A DNA stretch of 64,000 nt from Neobacillus cucumis (GTDB lineage Bacteria > Bacillota > Bacilli > Bacillales_B > DSM-18226), in NCBI RefSeq assembly GCF_016107705.1, contig NZ_JAEHGC010000005.1, positions 1 to 64,000 on the forward strand. Reading direction: 5' to 3'. The position numbers were made by a program, and so were the translations under genes. Positions 36,092-45,607 of this stretch are shown one piece after another. The stretch's first letter is position 1. Each line of letters opens with the position of its first letter. The notes under the pieces were generated by a model. That model did not search any database. It was not told where the DNA came from and was given only the letters and a program-made list of their open reading frames with translations.

Positions 36092-36754
36092 TTGCCTTTT
36101 GTGTTAAAAAGACGTTTATGGATTTACATAATTACTACTGTAGTGATTTTATCCGGTTGTTTCAATCAAAAAACACCCGTCGAAAAAATCTATGATATTT
36201 TGGAAAAGGTCGTGGAGAAAGAAAAGGGGTTTGAAAATCAGCAAGAACCGCTAGTAGCATTAGAAAAAAAAGAAAAAGCTACATATGAAAAAATTATCGA
36301 CCTTGGAATGAAACAGCATGATGAAGTTGTAAAAATGGCTGATACGGCTATAGCAATGGCTGACAAGCGAAAGCGATATATGAACGAAGAAACCAAAAGT
36401 ATCTTGGAGTCTAAAAAGACATTCCAAAAAATTAAAGAATTTAAAAATGATTTAAAGGATCCTAAACTAAAAAAAGCTTTGGATCACCTTTATCAGGTTA
36501 TGATCAATAGATATTCTGCCCACGATGAACTGAATAAGGAATATCTTAATGCCTTAAATCTTGATAAACAATTGTATGGATTGTTAAAAAATAAAAATTT
36601 ATCCTTTGAGGACTTAGAGGCAAAAGTGAATAAGGTGAATGAATCCTATCAAAAAGTCTATGCGGCAAATAAAAAATTTAATCAACTCACGAAGGAATAC
36701 AATGATCAAAAGCTTGCATTTTATAAAATGTCAGGGTTGAAAATAAATGAATAA
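36092..36754 (+). CDS. ykyA: YkyA family lipoprotein
   Basis: A 220-residue exported lipoprotein (lipobox 'LSGC', Cys at about 24) whose mature part is almost entirely charged alpha helix, probably coiled coil: 'VEKIYDILEKVVEKEKGFENQQEPLVALEKKE' and 'KVNKVNESYQKVYAANKKF'. It matches the YkyA family (putative cell-wall-associated lipoprotein). The start is TTG at 36092 after AGGGGG. It precedes pdhA as in B. subtilis but is separated by a terminator and a 380-base gap. Confidence 0.85.
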   Translation: MPFVLKRRLWIYIITTVVILSGCFNQKTPVEKIYDILEKVVEKEKGFENQQEPLVALEKKEKATYEKIIDLGMKQHDEVVKMADTAIAMADKRKRYMNEETKSILESKKTFQKIKEFKNDLKDPKLKKALDHLYQVMINRYSAHDELNKEYLNALNLDKQLYGLLKNKNLSFEDLEAKVNKVNESYQKVYAANKKFNQLTKEYNDQKLAFYKMSGLKINE

Positions 36755-36767
36755 TATTCAATTTTCT

Positions 36768-36800
36768 TTAAAACCGGCTGAAAGAGCCGGTTTTTCTTTG
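36768..36800 (+). terminator. Intrinsic terminator after ykyA
   Basis: AAACCGGCT (36771-36779) with AGCCGGTTT (36785-36793), a four-base loop, then TT. Confidence 0.8.
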
Positions 36801-37136
36801 TTATAACAGAACAGAAATTCGTTTAATTTTATATAACAGATTGCCTATTTTAAATAATACAGCTCTGTTTAAGATGCCTCCTATTGTTAATGTTGAAATG
36901 GTGAAAAATTATAAGATTTAGTATTTGACGCGTATAAAAAGTTGATGTAAACTCGGATATGTAGATAATAATTGTATCAATGAAATAAACAAAAATACTG
37001 ATACAGAATATGATGAGATGGAGAGATAAATTTCCATTCAATATTTTGTGTCTTTTAGGGTTTTTGGGTAACCTACAAAGGTGGAATGATTAATTTATAC
37101 TTATGTTTTTTGAAAAGAAAGGATGAGGTGACCTAA
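36801..37136 (+). promoter_or_regulatory. pdh operon upstream region with sigma-A promoter
   Basis: A non-coding stretch of about 335 bases. A promoter is seen at TTGACG (36925-36930) and TAAACT (36948-36953) with a 17-bp spacer, which gives a leader of about 175 bases. Within the leader, weak inverted repeats are seen but no T-run hairpin, riboswitch or cre that I can support. The gene start is preceded by AAGAAAGGATGAGGTG. Confidence 0.6.
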
Positions 37137-38252
<1,116 letters not shown>

Positions 38253-38255
38253 GTC

Positions 38256-39233
38256 ATGGCTCAAATGACAATGATTCAAGCGATTACTGATGCATTGCGT
38301 ATTGAATTGCGTAATGATCCAAAAACATTAATATTTGGAGAAGATGTTGGTGTGAATGGCGGGGTTTTCCGTGCCACTGAAGGGCTCCATAAAGAATTTG
38401 GCGAAGAGCGTGTTTTTGATACACCATTAGCAGAATCAGGGATTGGTGGTTTATCTATCGGTCTTGCATTAACAGGATACCGTCCAATTCCGGAAATTCA
38501 ATTCTTTGGATTCGTTTTTGAGGTAATGGATTCTATCGCAGGTCAAATGTCTCGTATGCGCTACCGTTCTGGCGGACGCTATAATATGCCAATTACAGTT
38601 CGTTCACCATTTGGCGGCGGCGTTCACACTCCTGAGCTTCACTCAGACAGTTTAGAAGGATTAATGGCACAGACTCCTGGATTAAAAGTTGTCGTTCCAT
38701 CAACACCATATGATGCAAAGGGATTGTTAATCTCAGCTATTCGTGATAATGATCCAGTTGTATTCTTAGAGCATTTAAAATTATACCGTGCATTCCGTCA
38801 AGAAGTACCTGAAGAGGAATACACCATTCCACTAGGAAAAGCCGATGTGAAACGTGAGGGAACAGACCTTTCTATCTTTACTTACGGTGCAATGGTTCAC
38901 GAATCATTAAAAGCTGCTGAAGAATTAGAAAAAGAAGGCCATTCAGTCGAAGTTGTCGATTTACGTACAATTAGTCCGCTTGATATTGAAACAATCATTG
39001 CATCTGTTGAAAAAACGGGCCGAGCAATTGTTGTTCAAGAAGCACAAAAACAAGCGGGGGTTGCAGCGACAGTAGTAGCTGAAATTAATGACCGTGCGAT
39101 TTTAAGCTTGGAAGCACCAGTATTACGTGTAACAGCGGCTGATACTGTTTATCCTTTCTCCCAAGCAGAATCTGTATGGCTTCCTAACTATAAAGATGTG
39201 ATTGAAACGGCTAAAAAGGTATTGACGTTCTAA
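38256..39233 (+). CDS. pdhB: Pyruvate dehydrogenase E1 beta subunit
   Basis: A 325-residue transketolase-type partner of PdhA; the alpha2beta2 E1 uses both for ThDP binding. Motifs: '[25 protein letters not shown]', '[33 protein letters not shown]' and the C-terminal transketolase domain '[15 protein letters not shown]'. The ATG is 3 bases after pdhA. An 87-base gap with a hairpin separates it from pdhC. Confidence 0.97.
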   Translation: MAQMTMIQAITDALRIELRNDPKTLIFGEDVGVNGGVFRATEGLHKEFGEERVFDTPLAESGIGGLSIGLALTGYRPIPEIQFFGFVFEVMDSIAGQMSRMRYRSGGRYNMPITVRSPFGGGVHTPELHSDSLEGLMAQTPGLKVVVPSTPYDAKGLLISAIRDNDPVVFLEHLKLYRAFRQEVPEEEYTIPLGKADVKREGTDLSIFTYGAMVHESLKAAEELEKEGHSVEVVDLRTISPLDIETIIASVEKTGRAIVVQEAQKQAGVAATVVAEINDRAILSLEAPVLRVTAADTVYPFSQAESVWLPNYKDVIETAKKVLTF

Positions 39234-39253
39234 TATAATCGAAAAAAAGTCTG

Positions 39254-39297
39254 CTCTATTTCCCGCATAATGTTTGAATACACCTGCGAAAATAGAG
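39254..39297 (+). other. Hairpin between pdhB and pdhC
   Basis: CTCTATTT plus CGC (39254-39266) pairs with GCGAAAATAGAG (39286-39297), a stem of about 11 bp with a small bulge. No T-run follows, so it is not a typical terminator. It may be a processing or stability element that sets subunit ratios; this is inference. Confidence 0.45.
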
Positions 39298-39320
39298 GAA
39301 GTATAGGAGGATGAATCTCA

Positions 39321-40646
39321 GTGTCATTTCAATTTAAAATGCCTGACATTGGTGAAGGTATTCACGAAGGTGAAATTGTCAAATGGTTCATAAAGCCAGG
39401 TGACAAAGTTCAAGAAGATGATGTACTTTGCGAAGTGCAAAATGATAAAGCGGTAGTTGAAATTCCTTCTCCAGTAGAAGGTACTGTAATTGATGTTTTA
39501 ATTGGTGAAGGAACCGTTGCGACTGTTGGACAGGTTCTTGTTACATTTGATGCCCCAGGATATGAAGATTTGCAATTTAAAGGCGATCACGGTGATGATG
39601 AACCTGCAAAAGAAGCAGCACCAGCACCAGCTGCACCGGAAGCAAAGCAAGAAACAGCACCAGCTGCTCCAGCAGCAACTACAGCAACTGCTGGAACACA
39701 ACCTCAGGCTGATGTAGATCCAAATCGCCGAATCATTGCAATGCCATCTGTACGCAAATATGCACGTGAAAAAGGTGTTGAAATTGCACATGTTGCCGGT
39801 TCAGGTAAAAATGGCCGGATCATGAAGGCTGATATTGACACATTCTTAAGCGGTGGTGCACCAGCAGCACCAGTTGAAAATGCTGCTGTAGGCGAGGAAG
39901 CAAATGTTGAAGTTCCAAAAGCAACACCAATTCCACAAGGTGAATATCCTGAAACACGTGAAAAAATGAGCGGTATCCGTAAAGCAATTGCGAAGGCTAT
40001 GGTGAACTCTAAGCATACTGCTCCACATGTTACCTTAATGGATGAAATTGATGTAACGAAACTTGTTGCCCACCGTAAAAAATTCAAGGAAGTGGCTGCA
40101 GCGAAAGGTATCAAGTTAACTTTCTTACCTTATATCGTAAAAGCATTAACAAGTGCTTTGAGAGAGTTCCCGGCATTAAATACTTCTTTAGATGATGCAA
40201 CAAATGAGATTATTCATAAACATTACTATAATATCGGTATTGCAGCTGATACAGAAAAAGGCTTATTGGTACCAGTTGTTAAGGATGCAGACCGTAAATC
40301 CGTGTTTAATATTTCAAATGAAATTAACGAATTGGCAACAAAAGCACGTGATGGTAAGCTAGCTCCAAATGAAATGAAAGGTGCATCTTGCACGATTTCC
40401 AATATTGGTTCCGCTGGCGGTCAGTGGTTTACTCCTGTCATTAATCATCCTGAAGTTGCGATTTTAGGGGTAGGTCGAATTGCTGAGAAACCAATCGTAA
40501 GAGATGGTGAAATTGTTGCTGCACCAGTACTAGCTCTTTCATTAAGCTTTGACCACCGTATGATTGACGGTGCTACAGCACAAAACGCAATGAATCATAT
40601 TAAGCGATTATTGAACGATCCTGAATTATTGCTAATGGAGGCGTAA
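39321..40646 (+). CDS. pdhC: Dihydrolipoamide acetyltransferase (PDH E2)
   Basis: Core subunit of the complex, 441 residues. There is one lipoyl domain (residues 1-80, lipoyl Lys43 in '[10 protein letters not shown]'), an Ala/Pro-rich flexible linker, a peripheral-subunit-binding domain ('[16 protein letters not shown]'), a second linker, and the catalytic domain ending in 'FDHRMIDGA' with the active-site His. The N-terminus resembles B. subtilis PdhC. The ATG is 3 bases before the end of a GTG-overlapping leader and has GGAGG upstream. Confidence 0.97.
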   Translation: MSFQFKMPDIGEGIHEGEIVKWFIKPGDKVQEDDVLCEVQNDKAVVEIPSPVEGTVIDVLIGEGTVATVGQVLVTFDAPGYEDLQFKGDHGDDEPAKEAAPAPAAPEAKQETAPAAPAATTATAGTQPQADVDPNRRIIAMPSVRKYAREKGVEIAHVAGSGKNGRIMKADIDTFLSGGAPAAPVENAAVGEEANVEVPKATPIPQGEYPETREKMSGIRKAIAKAMVNSKHTAPHVTLMDEIDVTKLVAHRKKFKEVAAAKGIKLTFLPYIVKALTSALREFPALNTSLDDATNEIIHKHYYNIGIAADTEKGLLVPVVKDADRKSVFNISNEINELATKARDGKLAPNEMKGASCTISNIGSAGGQWFTPVINHPEVAILGVGRIAEKPIVRDGEIVAAPVLALSLSFDHRMIDGATAQNAMNHIKRLLNDPELLLMEA

Positions 40647-40649
40647 AAA

Positions 40650-42065
40650 ATGGTAGTAGGAGATTTCCCAATTGAAACAGATACTATAGTTATCGGTGCA
40701 GGCCCTGGTGGATACGTTGCTGCTATTCGTGCTGCACAGCTTGGACAAAAAGTAACGATTGTAGAAAAGGAATATGTAGGCGGTGTATGTTTAAATGTCG
40801 GCTGTATTCCATCTAAAGCGTTAATTGCTGCAGGTCATCGCTATGAAACAGCTATGCATTCCGATCAATTTGGTATTACAGCAGAAAATGTAAAGGTTGA
40901 CTTTTCAAAAGTTCAAGAGTTTAAAGGCAGTATTGTAAATAAATTAACAGGCGGCGTTGAAGGGCTATTAAAGGGAAATAAAGTAAACATCGCTCGTGGT
41001 GAAGCGTATTTTGTCGATGGCAATACACTTCGTGTGATGGATGAAACTTCAGCCCAAACATATACGTTTAAAAATGCAATTATTGCAACTGGTTCTCGCC
41101 CTATTGAGCTACCTGCATTTAAGTATTCAAAACGTGTTCTGAACTCTACAGGTGCTCTTAATTTAAATGAAATTCCTGAAAAAATCGTTGTTATTGGCGG
41201 CGGGGTAATCGGTATTGAACTTGGCGGTGCATATGCTAACTTTGGCAGCCAGGTGACAATTTTAGAAGGTGCCGATGAAATTTTAGGTATGGGTGTTTTT
41301 GATAAGCAAATGGCAGCCCTTGTTAAGCGTAATATGAAGAAAAAAGGTGCAGAATTCTATACAAAAGCATTTGCTAAGGGTGTAGAAGAAACAGAAAATG
41401 GCGTTGTTGTAACGTTTGAAACAAAAGGTGAAGAGAAGAAAATTGAAGCTGATTACTGTTTTGTAATGGTTGGACGCCGACCAAATACAGATGAGATGGG
41501 CTTAGAGCAAGTCGGTGTGAAATTAAGCGAGCGCGGGTTAATTGAAATTGATCAGCAATGCCGTACCAATATCAGTAATATTTACGCGATTGGTGATGTA
41601 GTTGCAGGTCCTCAATTAGCACATAAAGCATCATATGAAGCAAAAATTGCTGCTGAAGCGATTGCTGGTCATTCTTCTGAAATTGATTACCTAGGTATTC
41701 CTGCGGTTGTCTTTTCAGAGCCTGAGCTTGCATCTGTTGGTTATACAGAAGATCAAGCGAAAAAAGAAGGAATTGAAGTGATTGCAGCGAAGTTTCCATT
41801 TGCAGCAAATGGCCGTGCGCTTTCACTTGACAGTGCAGATGGATTCTTAAAATTAATCACTCGTAAAGAAGATGGTCTTGTAATTGGTGCTCAAATTGCC
41901 GGTGCCAGTGCATCAGATATGATTGCTGAACTTGGTCTTGCAATTGAAGCAGGTATGACAGCAGAGGACCTTGCAATGACTATCCATGCACATCCAACCC
42001 TTGGGGAAATAACAATGGAAGCGGCCGAAGTAGCTTTAGGAAGCCCAATCCATATTATTAAATAA
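40650..42065 (+). CDS. pdhD: Dihydrolipoamide dehydrogenase (E3)
   Basis: FAD enzyme that reoxidises dihydrolipoamide with NAD+. It has 471 residues. The FAD motif '[17 protein letters not shown]', redox disulfide '[14 protein letters not shown]', NAD motif '[17 protein letters not shown]' and C-terminal 'HAHPTLGE' with the catalytic His-Glu are all intact. It starts 3 bases after pdhC. It also serves the 2-oxoglutarate and branched-chain complexes in B. subtilis. The operon ends at the terminator 42071-42108. Confidence 0.98.
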   Translation: MVVGDFPIETDTIVIGAGPGGYVAAIRAAQLGQKVTIVEKEYVGGVCLNVGCIPSKALIAAGHRYETAMHSDQFGITAENVKVDFSKVQEFKGSIVNKLTGGVEGLLKGNKVNIARGEAYFVDGNTLRVMDETSAQTYTFKNAIIATGSRPIELPAFKYSKRVLNSTGALNLNEIPEKIVVIGGGVIGIELGGAYANFGSQVTILEGADEILGMGVFDKQMAALVKRNMKKKGAEFYTKAFAKGVEETENGVVVTFETKGEEKKIEADYCFVMVGRRPNTDEMGLEQVGVKLSERGLIEIDQQCRTNISNIYAIGDVVAGPQLAHKASYEAKIAAEAIAGHSSEIDYLGIPAVVFSEPELASVGYTEDQAKKEGIEVIAAKFPFAANGRALSLDSADGFLKLITRKEDGLVIGAQIAGASASDMIAELGLAIEAGMTAEDLAMTIHAHPTLGEITMEAAEVALGSPIHIIK

Positions 42066-42070
42066 TACTG

Positions 42071-42108
42071 AATGGTTCTTTCCAAAGAGGAAAGAACCAT
42101 TTTTTTTA
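42071..42108 (+). terminator. Intrinsic terminator of pdhABCD
   Basis: Thirteen-bp perfect stem (42071-42083 with 42089-42101) and eight T. Confidence 0.92.
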
Positions 42109-42211
42109 GGAATGAGCTTTTCTCGAAAATAACTATATTTTTTTTACATATACTATATTATTCATGGTTTTAGATGAAGTTTGTGTGGTGATAATTTTGA
42201 GGGTTTATGTT

Positions 42212-42439
42212 GTGATGCTGCTGCAATTTATTATTTGGAGCGGTTATACTTTGATTGAGTGGTTATCAAAGCATGATCAATTAGTATATAAAGTCATTAT
42301 GTTTTTTGTCTTTTTTTATTTGGCCTATTTGATTGGTAACGGTATTACGAAGTCCTCAAGAAAAACACTATTTCTCACTGCTTTAAGCCTTGTAATCTAC
42401 ACCTCAATACATTACACCCTGGAGCTCTACACCCATTAA
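42212..42439 (+). CDS. Small membrane protein, about 75 aa
   Basis: The frame is open from ATG 42164, but only the GTG at 42212 (or ATG 42215) has a ribosome binding site (GAGGG at 42199-42203), so that start is chosen. The product has two or three hydrophobic spans ('LLQFIIWSGYTLIEWL', 'VIMFFVFFYLAYLIGNGI', 'LFLTALSLVIYTSIHY') with a central basic 'KSSRK'. I do not recognise the family. It is followed at once by two terminator hairpins. Confidence 0.6.
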   Translation: MMLLQFIIWSGYTLIEWLSKHDQLVYKVIMFFVFFYLAYLIGNGITKSSRKTLFLTALSLVIYTSIHYTLELYTH

Positions 42440-42440
42440 A

Positions 42441-42502
42441 AAACTCCCTTTTAGGGAGTTTTAGATTGTCGAGAAAAGATTATTTTTCTCGACATTTTTT
42501 GG
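42441..42502 (+). terminator. Two tandem terminator hairpins
   Basis: Hairpin one: AAACTCCCT (42441-42449) with AGGGAGTTT (42453-42461). Hairpin two: GTCGAGAAAA (42468-42477) with TTTTCTCGAC (42484-42493), then ATTTTTT. Both stems are perfect. Confidence 0.8.
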
Positions 42503-42539
42503 TCAAATCTAAATTCCAATTTATTGATCGTTCCTGTAA

Positions 42540-42735
42540 AAGGGCCTGATGATATCCGCTCCGGTCACTCGCTTTCCGCGGGGAGGTGCCTGGAGAGGAA
42601 ATCAACAGACTTTTTACACAGACCATCCTCTATGTTTTTAACTAATTAACGCAGTTAATTACTAAAGAAAGTGTATAAAATAAAGGCTATCGAAAGATTC
42701 GACAGCCAGGAACTCCCTTTTAGGAGTTTTTTAAT
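42540..42735. repeat. Hairpin-rich interval with a repeat-family fragment
   Basis: Nothing coding is seen. Positions about 42557-42595 contain 'CGCTTTCCGCGGGG', a motif I recall from common intergenic repeats of Bacillus genomes. Then come three inverted repeats: TAATTAAC/GTTAATTA (42643-42650/42654-42661), GGCTaTCGAA/TTCGAcAGCC (42685-42694/42698-42707) and AACTCC/GGAGTT (42711-42716/42723-42728) with a T-run. The last repeats 14 bases of the hairpin at 42442-42455. Confidence 0.5.
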
Positions 42736-43175
42736 TATTTTCTAGGATAATAATACATGACTCTTTCATTGAAAAGATGTAGTTCCCCTTGCATTTTTTT
42801 TGCGAGAAATTTACAAAATTCATTGGCTTTCCCTTTATCACCATAAGTAGATTGTTCGGGCAGCGTTACTTGAATGTATTGCTGTTCTCTTTCTTCACCG
42901 TTCTCATCGCGGATTACCTCTGAGTCAACACCAATTAAAATCGCGAAATACTTTTCATGTTCGGAATGTAAATAAAACCATTTTCCTTTCCCATCTTCCT
43001 TTTCCTTTACTTCATACGGAAAGGCAGCGTTTCCAAATTGCCAATCAACTTGATTCCCTGTTTTTGAGGTAATATCTTTATAATAATAAAAAAGTTCTTT
43101 TACTTCTTCAATTGTAACTTGTTGTTTTGCAGATGAAGGCACCAGCTTGATATATGCATTTTTCGCCAACATCAT
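42735..43175 (-). CDS. DUF1885 family protein
   Basis: A 146-residue soluble protein containing 'KNAYIKLVPSSAKQQVTIEEVKELFYYYK', 'GNQVDWQFGNAAFPYEV' and 'FAILIGVDSEV', which I associate with the DUF1885 family of Bacillaceae (fold known, function unknown). It is monocistronic on the minus strand; the start has GGGGGGAATG-type spacing (Met or the second Met). Confidence 0.65.
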   Translation of the reverse strand: MMLAKNAYIKLVPSSAKQQVTIEEVKELFYYYKDITSKTGNQVDWQFGNAAFPYEVKEKEDGKGKWFYLHSEHEKYFAILIGVDSEVIRDENGEEREQQYIQVTLPEQSTYGDKGKANEFCKFLAKKMQGELHLFNERVMYYYPRK

Positions 43176-43319
43176 TCCCCCCTAACACTCCAATTATATC
43201 CCTTACTATTTTAGCATTGAATAAAATCCAATGACAACCGTACAAAAATAAGTTTCTTGTAATTTTTGTGAAAATAAATTACAATAATATTCTAAATATT
43301 AAAAGAATGGAGGAGTCCA

Positions 43320-43619
43320 ATGGAATTATTTGACAAGTTATATGATGAGCAGGAAAATGTAAAGGTGAGGTTTGTAGGCTTTACGACTGAACAGACCCGC
43401 TATGACTTTGGAATTGTTTTTACGAATATGTTTTTTGGAAAACCCCTGGTAGTCTGTATGCAAACCGGCCGTTCTACCCTCCTCGACCCTAAAGACATCG
43501 AAGATATTGACCACTTGCAAACCGTTTTCCGCATTTCCGACCGGCAACAAGCAGCCGATTTAGCTGAATTCTTCAGCGTAACCATTCCTTCCGTTCATTC
43601 TTACACTCAGTATGAATAA
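43320..43619 (+). CDS. DUF3055-type protein, 99 aa
   Basis: A 99-residue soluble protein starting MELFDKLYDEQENVKVRFVG and containing 'TRYDFGIVFTNMFFGKPLVVCMQTGRS' and 'VFRISDRQQAADLAEFF'. I recall this as the DUF3055 family in Bacillaceae; function unknown. The ATG follows ATGGAGGAG. It is followed by a strong terminator, after which the SR1 locus begins. Confidence 0.7.
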   Translation: MELFDKLYDEQENVKVRFVGFTTEQTRYDFGIVFTNMFFGKPLVVCMQTGRSTLLDPKDIEDIDHLQTVFRISDRQQAADLAEFFSVTIPSVHSYTQYE

Positions 43620-43625
43620 TGGGAC

Positions 43626-43654
43626 AGAAAGGGTCCAGTATGGACCCTTTTTGT
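43626..43654 (+). terminator. Intrinsic terminator after DUF3055 gene
   Basis: Nine-bp perfect stem AAAGGGTCC (43628-43636) with GGACCCTTT (43642-43650), then TT. Confidence 0.85.
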
Positions 43655-43670
43655 TTACATAAAAATTAAA

Positions 43671-43681
43671 TGTGACATACA
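43671..43681. promoter_or_regulatory. CcpN operator, distal
   Basis: TGTGACATACA fits the CcpN recognition pattern TRTGHYATAYW at every position. It lies about 20 bases upstream of the SR1 -35 box, 32 bp from the second box. Confidence 0.8.
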
Positions 43682-43689
43682 ATTTAGGC

Positions 43690-43718
43690 TTGAAAAATTA
43701 AATGTGATATATTATTAT
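43690..43718 (+). promoter_or_regulatory. SR1 promoter
   Basis: TTGAAA (43690-43695) and TATTAT (43713-43718) with an exact 17-bp spacer; the proximal CcpN box overlaps the spacer and -10. Confidence 0.8.
43703..43713. promoter_or_regulatory. CcpN operator, proximal
   Basis: TGTGATATATT fits TRTGHYATAYW at every position and abuts the -10 box. With the distal box it lies within a 19-base near-perfect direct repeat. Confidence 0.8.
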
Positions 43719-43732
43719 TATCTCAAGGATGT

Positions 43733-43746
43733 TTTAAACGCTTACA
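43733..43746. promoter_or_regulatory. Candidate cre downstream of the SR1 start
   Basis: TTTAAACGCTTACA fits TGWNANCGNTNWCA at all but one position. Placed about 8-22 bases into the transcript, it would act as a CcpA roadblock. SR1 is known to be weakly controlled by CcpA in B. subtilis. Confidence 0.55.
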
Positions 43747-43770
43747 TTTCATATAAAGGGGATAGAAAAG

Positions 43771-43896
43771 ATGGGTACAATCGTATGCCAAGCTTGCAAC
43801 TCTACTATTGATCATTTTGAAGACGAAAAAGTTACAGTTTTATATTCTTCAAAATGCACATGCTGTAATGAACACCATTCAAAAGAAGAAAAATAA
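43771..43896 (+). CDS. sr1P: SR1P, GapA-binding peptide encoded by SR1
   Basis: A 41-residue peptide beginning MGTIVCQACNSTIDHFEDEK and containing 'KVTVLYSSKC' with CxxC and CxCC cysteine groups. SR1P homologues share this start (MGTIVCQ.C) and cysteine pattern. In B. subtilis SR1P binds GapA and promotes the GapA-RNase J1 interaction; rnjA lies 10 kb upstream here. The ATG follows AAAGGGGAT. The family match is strong over the N-terminal 20 residues. Confidence 0.88.
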   Translation: MGTIVCQACNSTIDHFEDEKVTVLYSSKCTCCNEHHSKEEK

Positions 43897-43915
43897 TTTA
43901 TGTATAAAATAAAAC

Positions 43916-43944
43916 AGGATTCCAATGTGGAATCCTATTTTTTT
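43916..43944. terminator. SR1 terminator, shared with speA
   Basis: Nine-bp perfect stem AGGATTCCA (43916-43924) with TGGAATCCT (43928-43936), then ATTTTTTT. On the minus strand a T-rich tract also follows, so it may end speA too. Confidence 0.85.
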
Positions 43945-45415
43945 ATTTAATTGCCTTGTATTCCTTTATAACTCTAATTGTTTTTAATTCATCATCTTCA
44001 GGGCCTTGGACTGGCAGTCCTGCTTCAATGTTTTTCTGGGTATAGAGCAGGTTTTCCTTTGTAATAATCTCACCTGGGATAAAAATTGGAATTCCTGGCG
44101 GATAAACCATTACAAACTCTGCAATAATACGACCTTCAGATTGTTCAAAAGGAATTACTTCCGTTTCTGAATAAAAAGCATCTCTAGGTGTTAAAGCAAG
44201 TAAAGGGATATCTGGAAGTAATACTTGAACCGGTTCGATTTTTTCTGCACGATCTTTAAATTCCTCAGATAGTTCCTTCAAGGCATTTACTAAAATGTCA
44301 GCCTCATTATCAGTATCACCGAACGTAATAATACAAAGGATGTTATAAAGGTCAGATAATTCTACCTCTATATTATGCTTCTCTCTTAACCATTTTTCTA
44401 CTTCATAACCGGTTAACCCTAAATCTTTAACCGAAATAATTAGCTTTGTCGGGTCGTAATCGAACGTAGCTTTCGAACCTAAAATTTCCTCGCCAATACA
44501 ATGAATATGTTCAATCTCATTTATTCTTTTACGTATGCTTTGTGCCAACTGGATCGTTTTTTCAATGAGGTCCTTTCCTTTTGTAACTAACTGCTTACGA
44601 GCAACATCTAAAGATGCAAGCAATAAGTAGGATGTGGAAGTCGTTGTCATCATACTTAGGATTGATTGAACATGTTTCGCGGAAACAAGTCCTTCCTTGA
44701 CATTTAAGATGGAGCTTTGTGTCATCGAACCTCCAAGTTTATGGACACTTGTTGCTGCCATATCAGCTCCTGCCTGCATAGCAGAGAGGGGAAGTTCATC
44801 GTGAAAATGGATATGCACACCATGTGCCTCATCGACCAGAACGGGTACATTATAAGAATGCGCGATTTCAACTATTTTTTTCAAGTCCGCTGAAATGCCG
44901 AAATAGGTTGGATTGATGACTAGAACTCCCTTTGCATCTGGGTGCTGCTTTAATGCTCGTTCCACCGCATCTGTCGTAATTCCATGAGAGATCCCTAATT
45001 CCTCATCGATTTCGGGATGGATAAATACAGGGATAGCACCGGAAAATACAATGGCTGACATAACCGATTTATGAACGTTTCTAGGAACAATGATTTTGTC
45101 TTCCGGACCGCAAACAGCCATTACCATAGCCATAATCGCTCCGCTTGTTCCTTGGACCGAGAAGAAGGTCCGATCGGCACCAAATGCTTCGGCAGCAAGG
45201 TCTTGAGCCTGTTTAATCATGCCCTTTGGTGCGTGCAGATCATCTAGTGGTCCGATATTAATTAAATCAATCGAAAGAGCATTTTCACCAATGAAATTTC
45301 GAAAGTCCGGATCCATACCAGCACCTTTTTTATGGCCCGGGATATGGAATTGAACAGGATTCCTTTTTGCATGTGCTAATAAACCGCTGAAAAGCGGTGT
45401 TTGATTTTGCGACAA
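43943..45415 (-). CDS. speA: Arginine decarboxylase SpeA (Orn/Lys/Arg decarboxylase family)
   Basis: PLP-dependent, fold type I decarboxylase that makes agmatine, the first step of spermidine synthesis in B. subtilis. It has 490 residues, equal to B. subtilis SpeA. Seen: 'FHIPGHKKGAGMDPDF', 'SVQGTSGAIMAMVMAV', 'VDEAHGVHIHFH' and the PLP lysine in 'SVHKLGGSMTQSS', with the C-terminal domain 'MVYPPGIPIFIPGE'. The start is TTG at 45415 after AAAGAGGTG. Lysine specificity cannot be excluded from sequence alone. SR1 lies tail to tail with it. Confidence 0.9.
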   Translation of the reverse strand: MSQNQTPLFSGLLAHAKRNPVQFHIPGHKKGAGMDPDFRNFIGENALSIDLINIGPLDDLHAPKGMIKQAQDLAAEAFGADRTFFSVQGTSGAIMAMVMAVCGPEDKIIVPRNVHKSVMSAIVFSGAIPVFIHPEIDEELGISHGITTDAVERALKQHPDAKGVLVINPTYFGISADLKKIVEIAHSYNVPVLVDEAHGVHIHFHDELPLSAMQAGADMAATSVHKLGGSMTQSSILNVKEGLVSAKHVQSILSMMTTTSTSYLLLASLDVARKQLVTKGKDLIEKTIQLAQSIRKRINEIEHIHCIGEEILGSKATFDYDPTKLIISVKDLGLTGYEVEKWLREKHNIEVELSDLYNILCIITFGDTDNEADILVNALKELSEEFKDRAEKIEPVQVLLPDIPLLALTPRDAFYSETEVIPFEQSEGRIIAEFVMVYPPGIPIFIPGEIITKENLLYTQKNIEAGLPVQGPEDDELKTIRVIKEYKAIK

Positions 45416-45514
45416 TTTAGTACCACACCTCTTTATTTCAAATACTTATATTTTCATTTGAATAAAAATACATAAAACATATGAATTATAGCACTATTCG
45501 TTCCCCTTGCATAG

Positions 45515-45526
45515 AGAAACGTTTCT
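45515..45526. promoter_or_regulatory. 12-bp palindrome between speA and the NMO gene
   Basis: AGAAACGTTTCT is a perfect 12-bp palindrome in the divergent intergenic region, about 100 bases before speA and 82 before the NMO gene. It may be an operator; it does not satisfy the cre consensus. Confidence 0.3.
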
Positions 45527-45607
45527 TAAAAGTTAGTTTCCCTAAAAAACAGGAAAATTACCCTTTAAAGTAGAAATAAACAGCAATGAGTTATTGGAGG
45601 GGTACGA

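Larger units (their letters stand above)
43725..43944 (+). ncRNA. SR1 dual-function regulatory RNA
   Basis: A transcript of about 220 bases is predicted from the promoter at 43690-43718 to the terminator at 43916-43944. In B. subtilis SR1 is about 205 nt, lies beside speA, base-pairs with ahrC mRNA and encodes SR1P; the same place, size, peptide and CcpN control are seen here. Ends are inferred from the promoter and terminator. Pairing with ahrC could not be checked because ahrC is not in the window. Confidence 0.8.

Noticed and set aside
39498..40114. Long minus-strand frames inside pdhC
   Set aside because: They mirror the Ala/Pro-rich linker codons of a certain gene on the other strand and lack ribosome binding sites.
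42164..42211. Longer start (ATG 42164) for the small membrane protein after pdhD
   Set aside because: No ribosome binding site; the GTG at 42212 has one.
45515..45526. cre site between speA and the NMO gene
   Set aside because: The palindrome has the central CG but misses the flanking TG and CA positions of the consensus.
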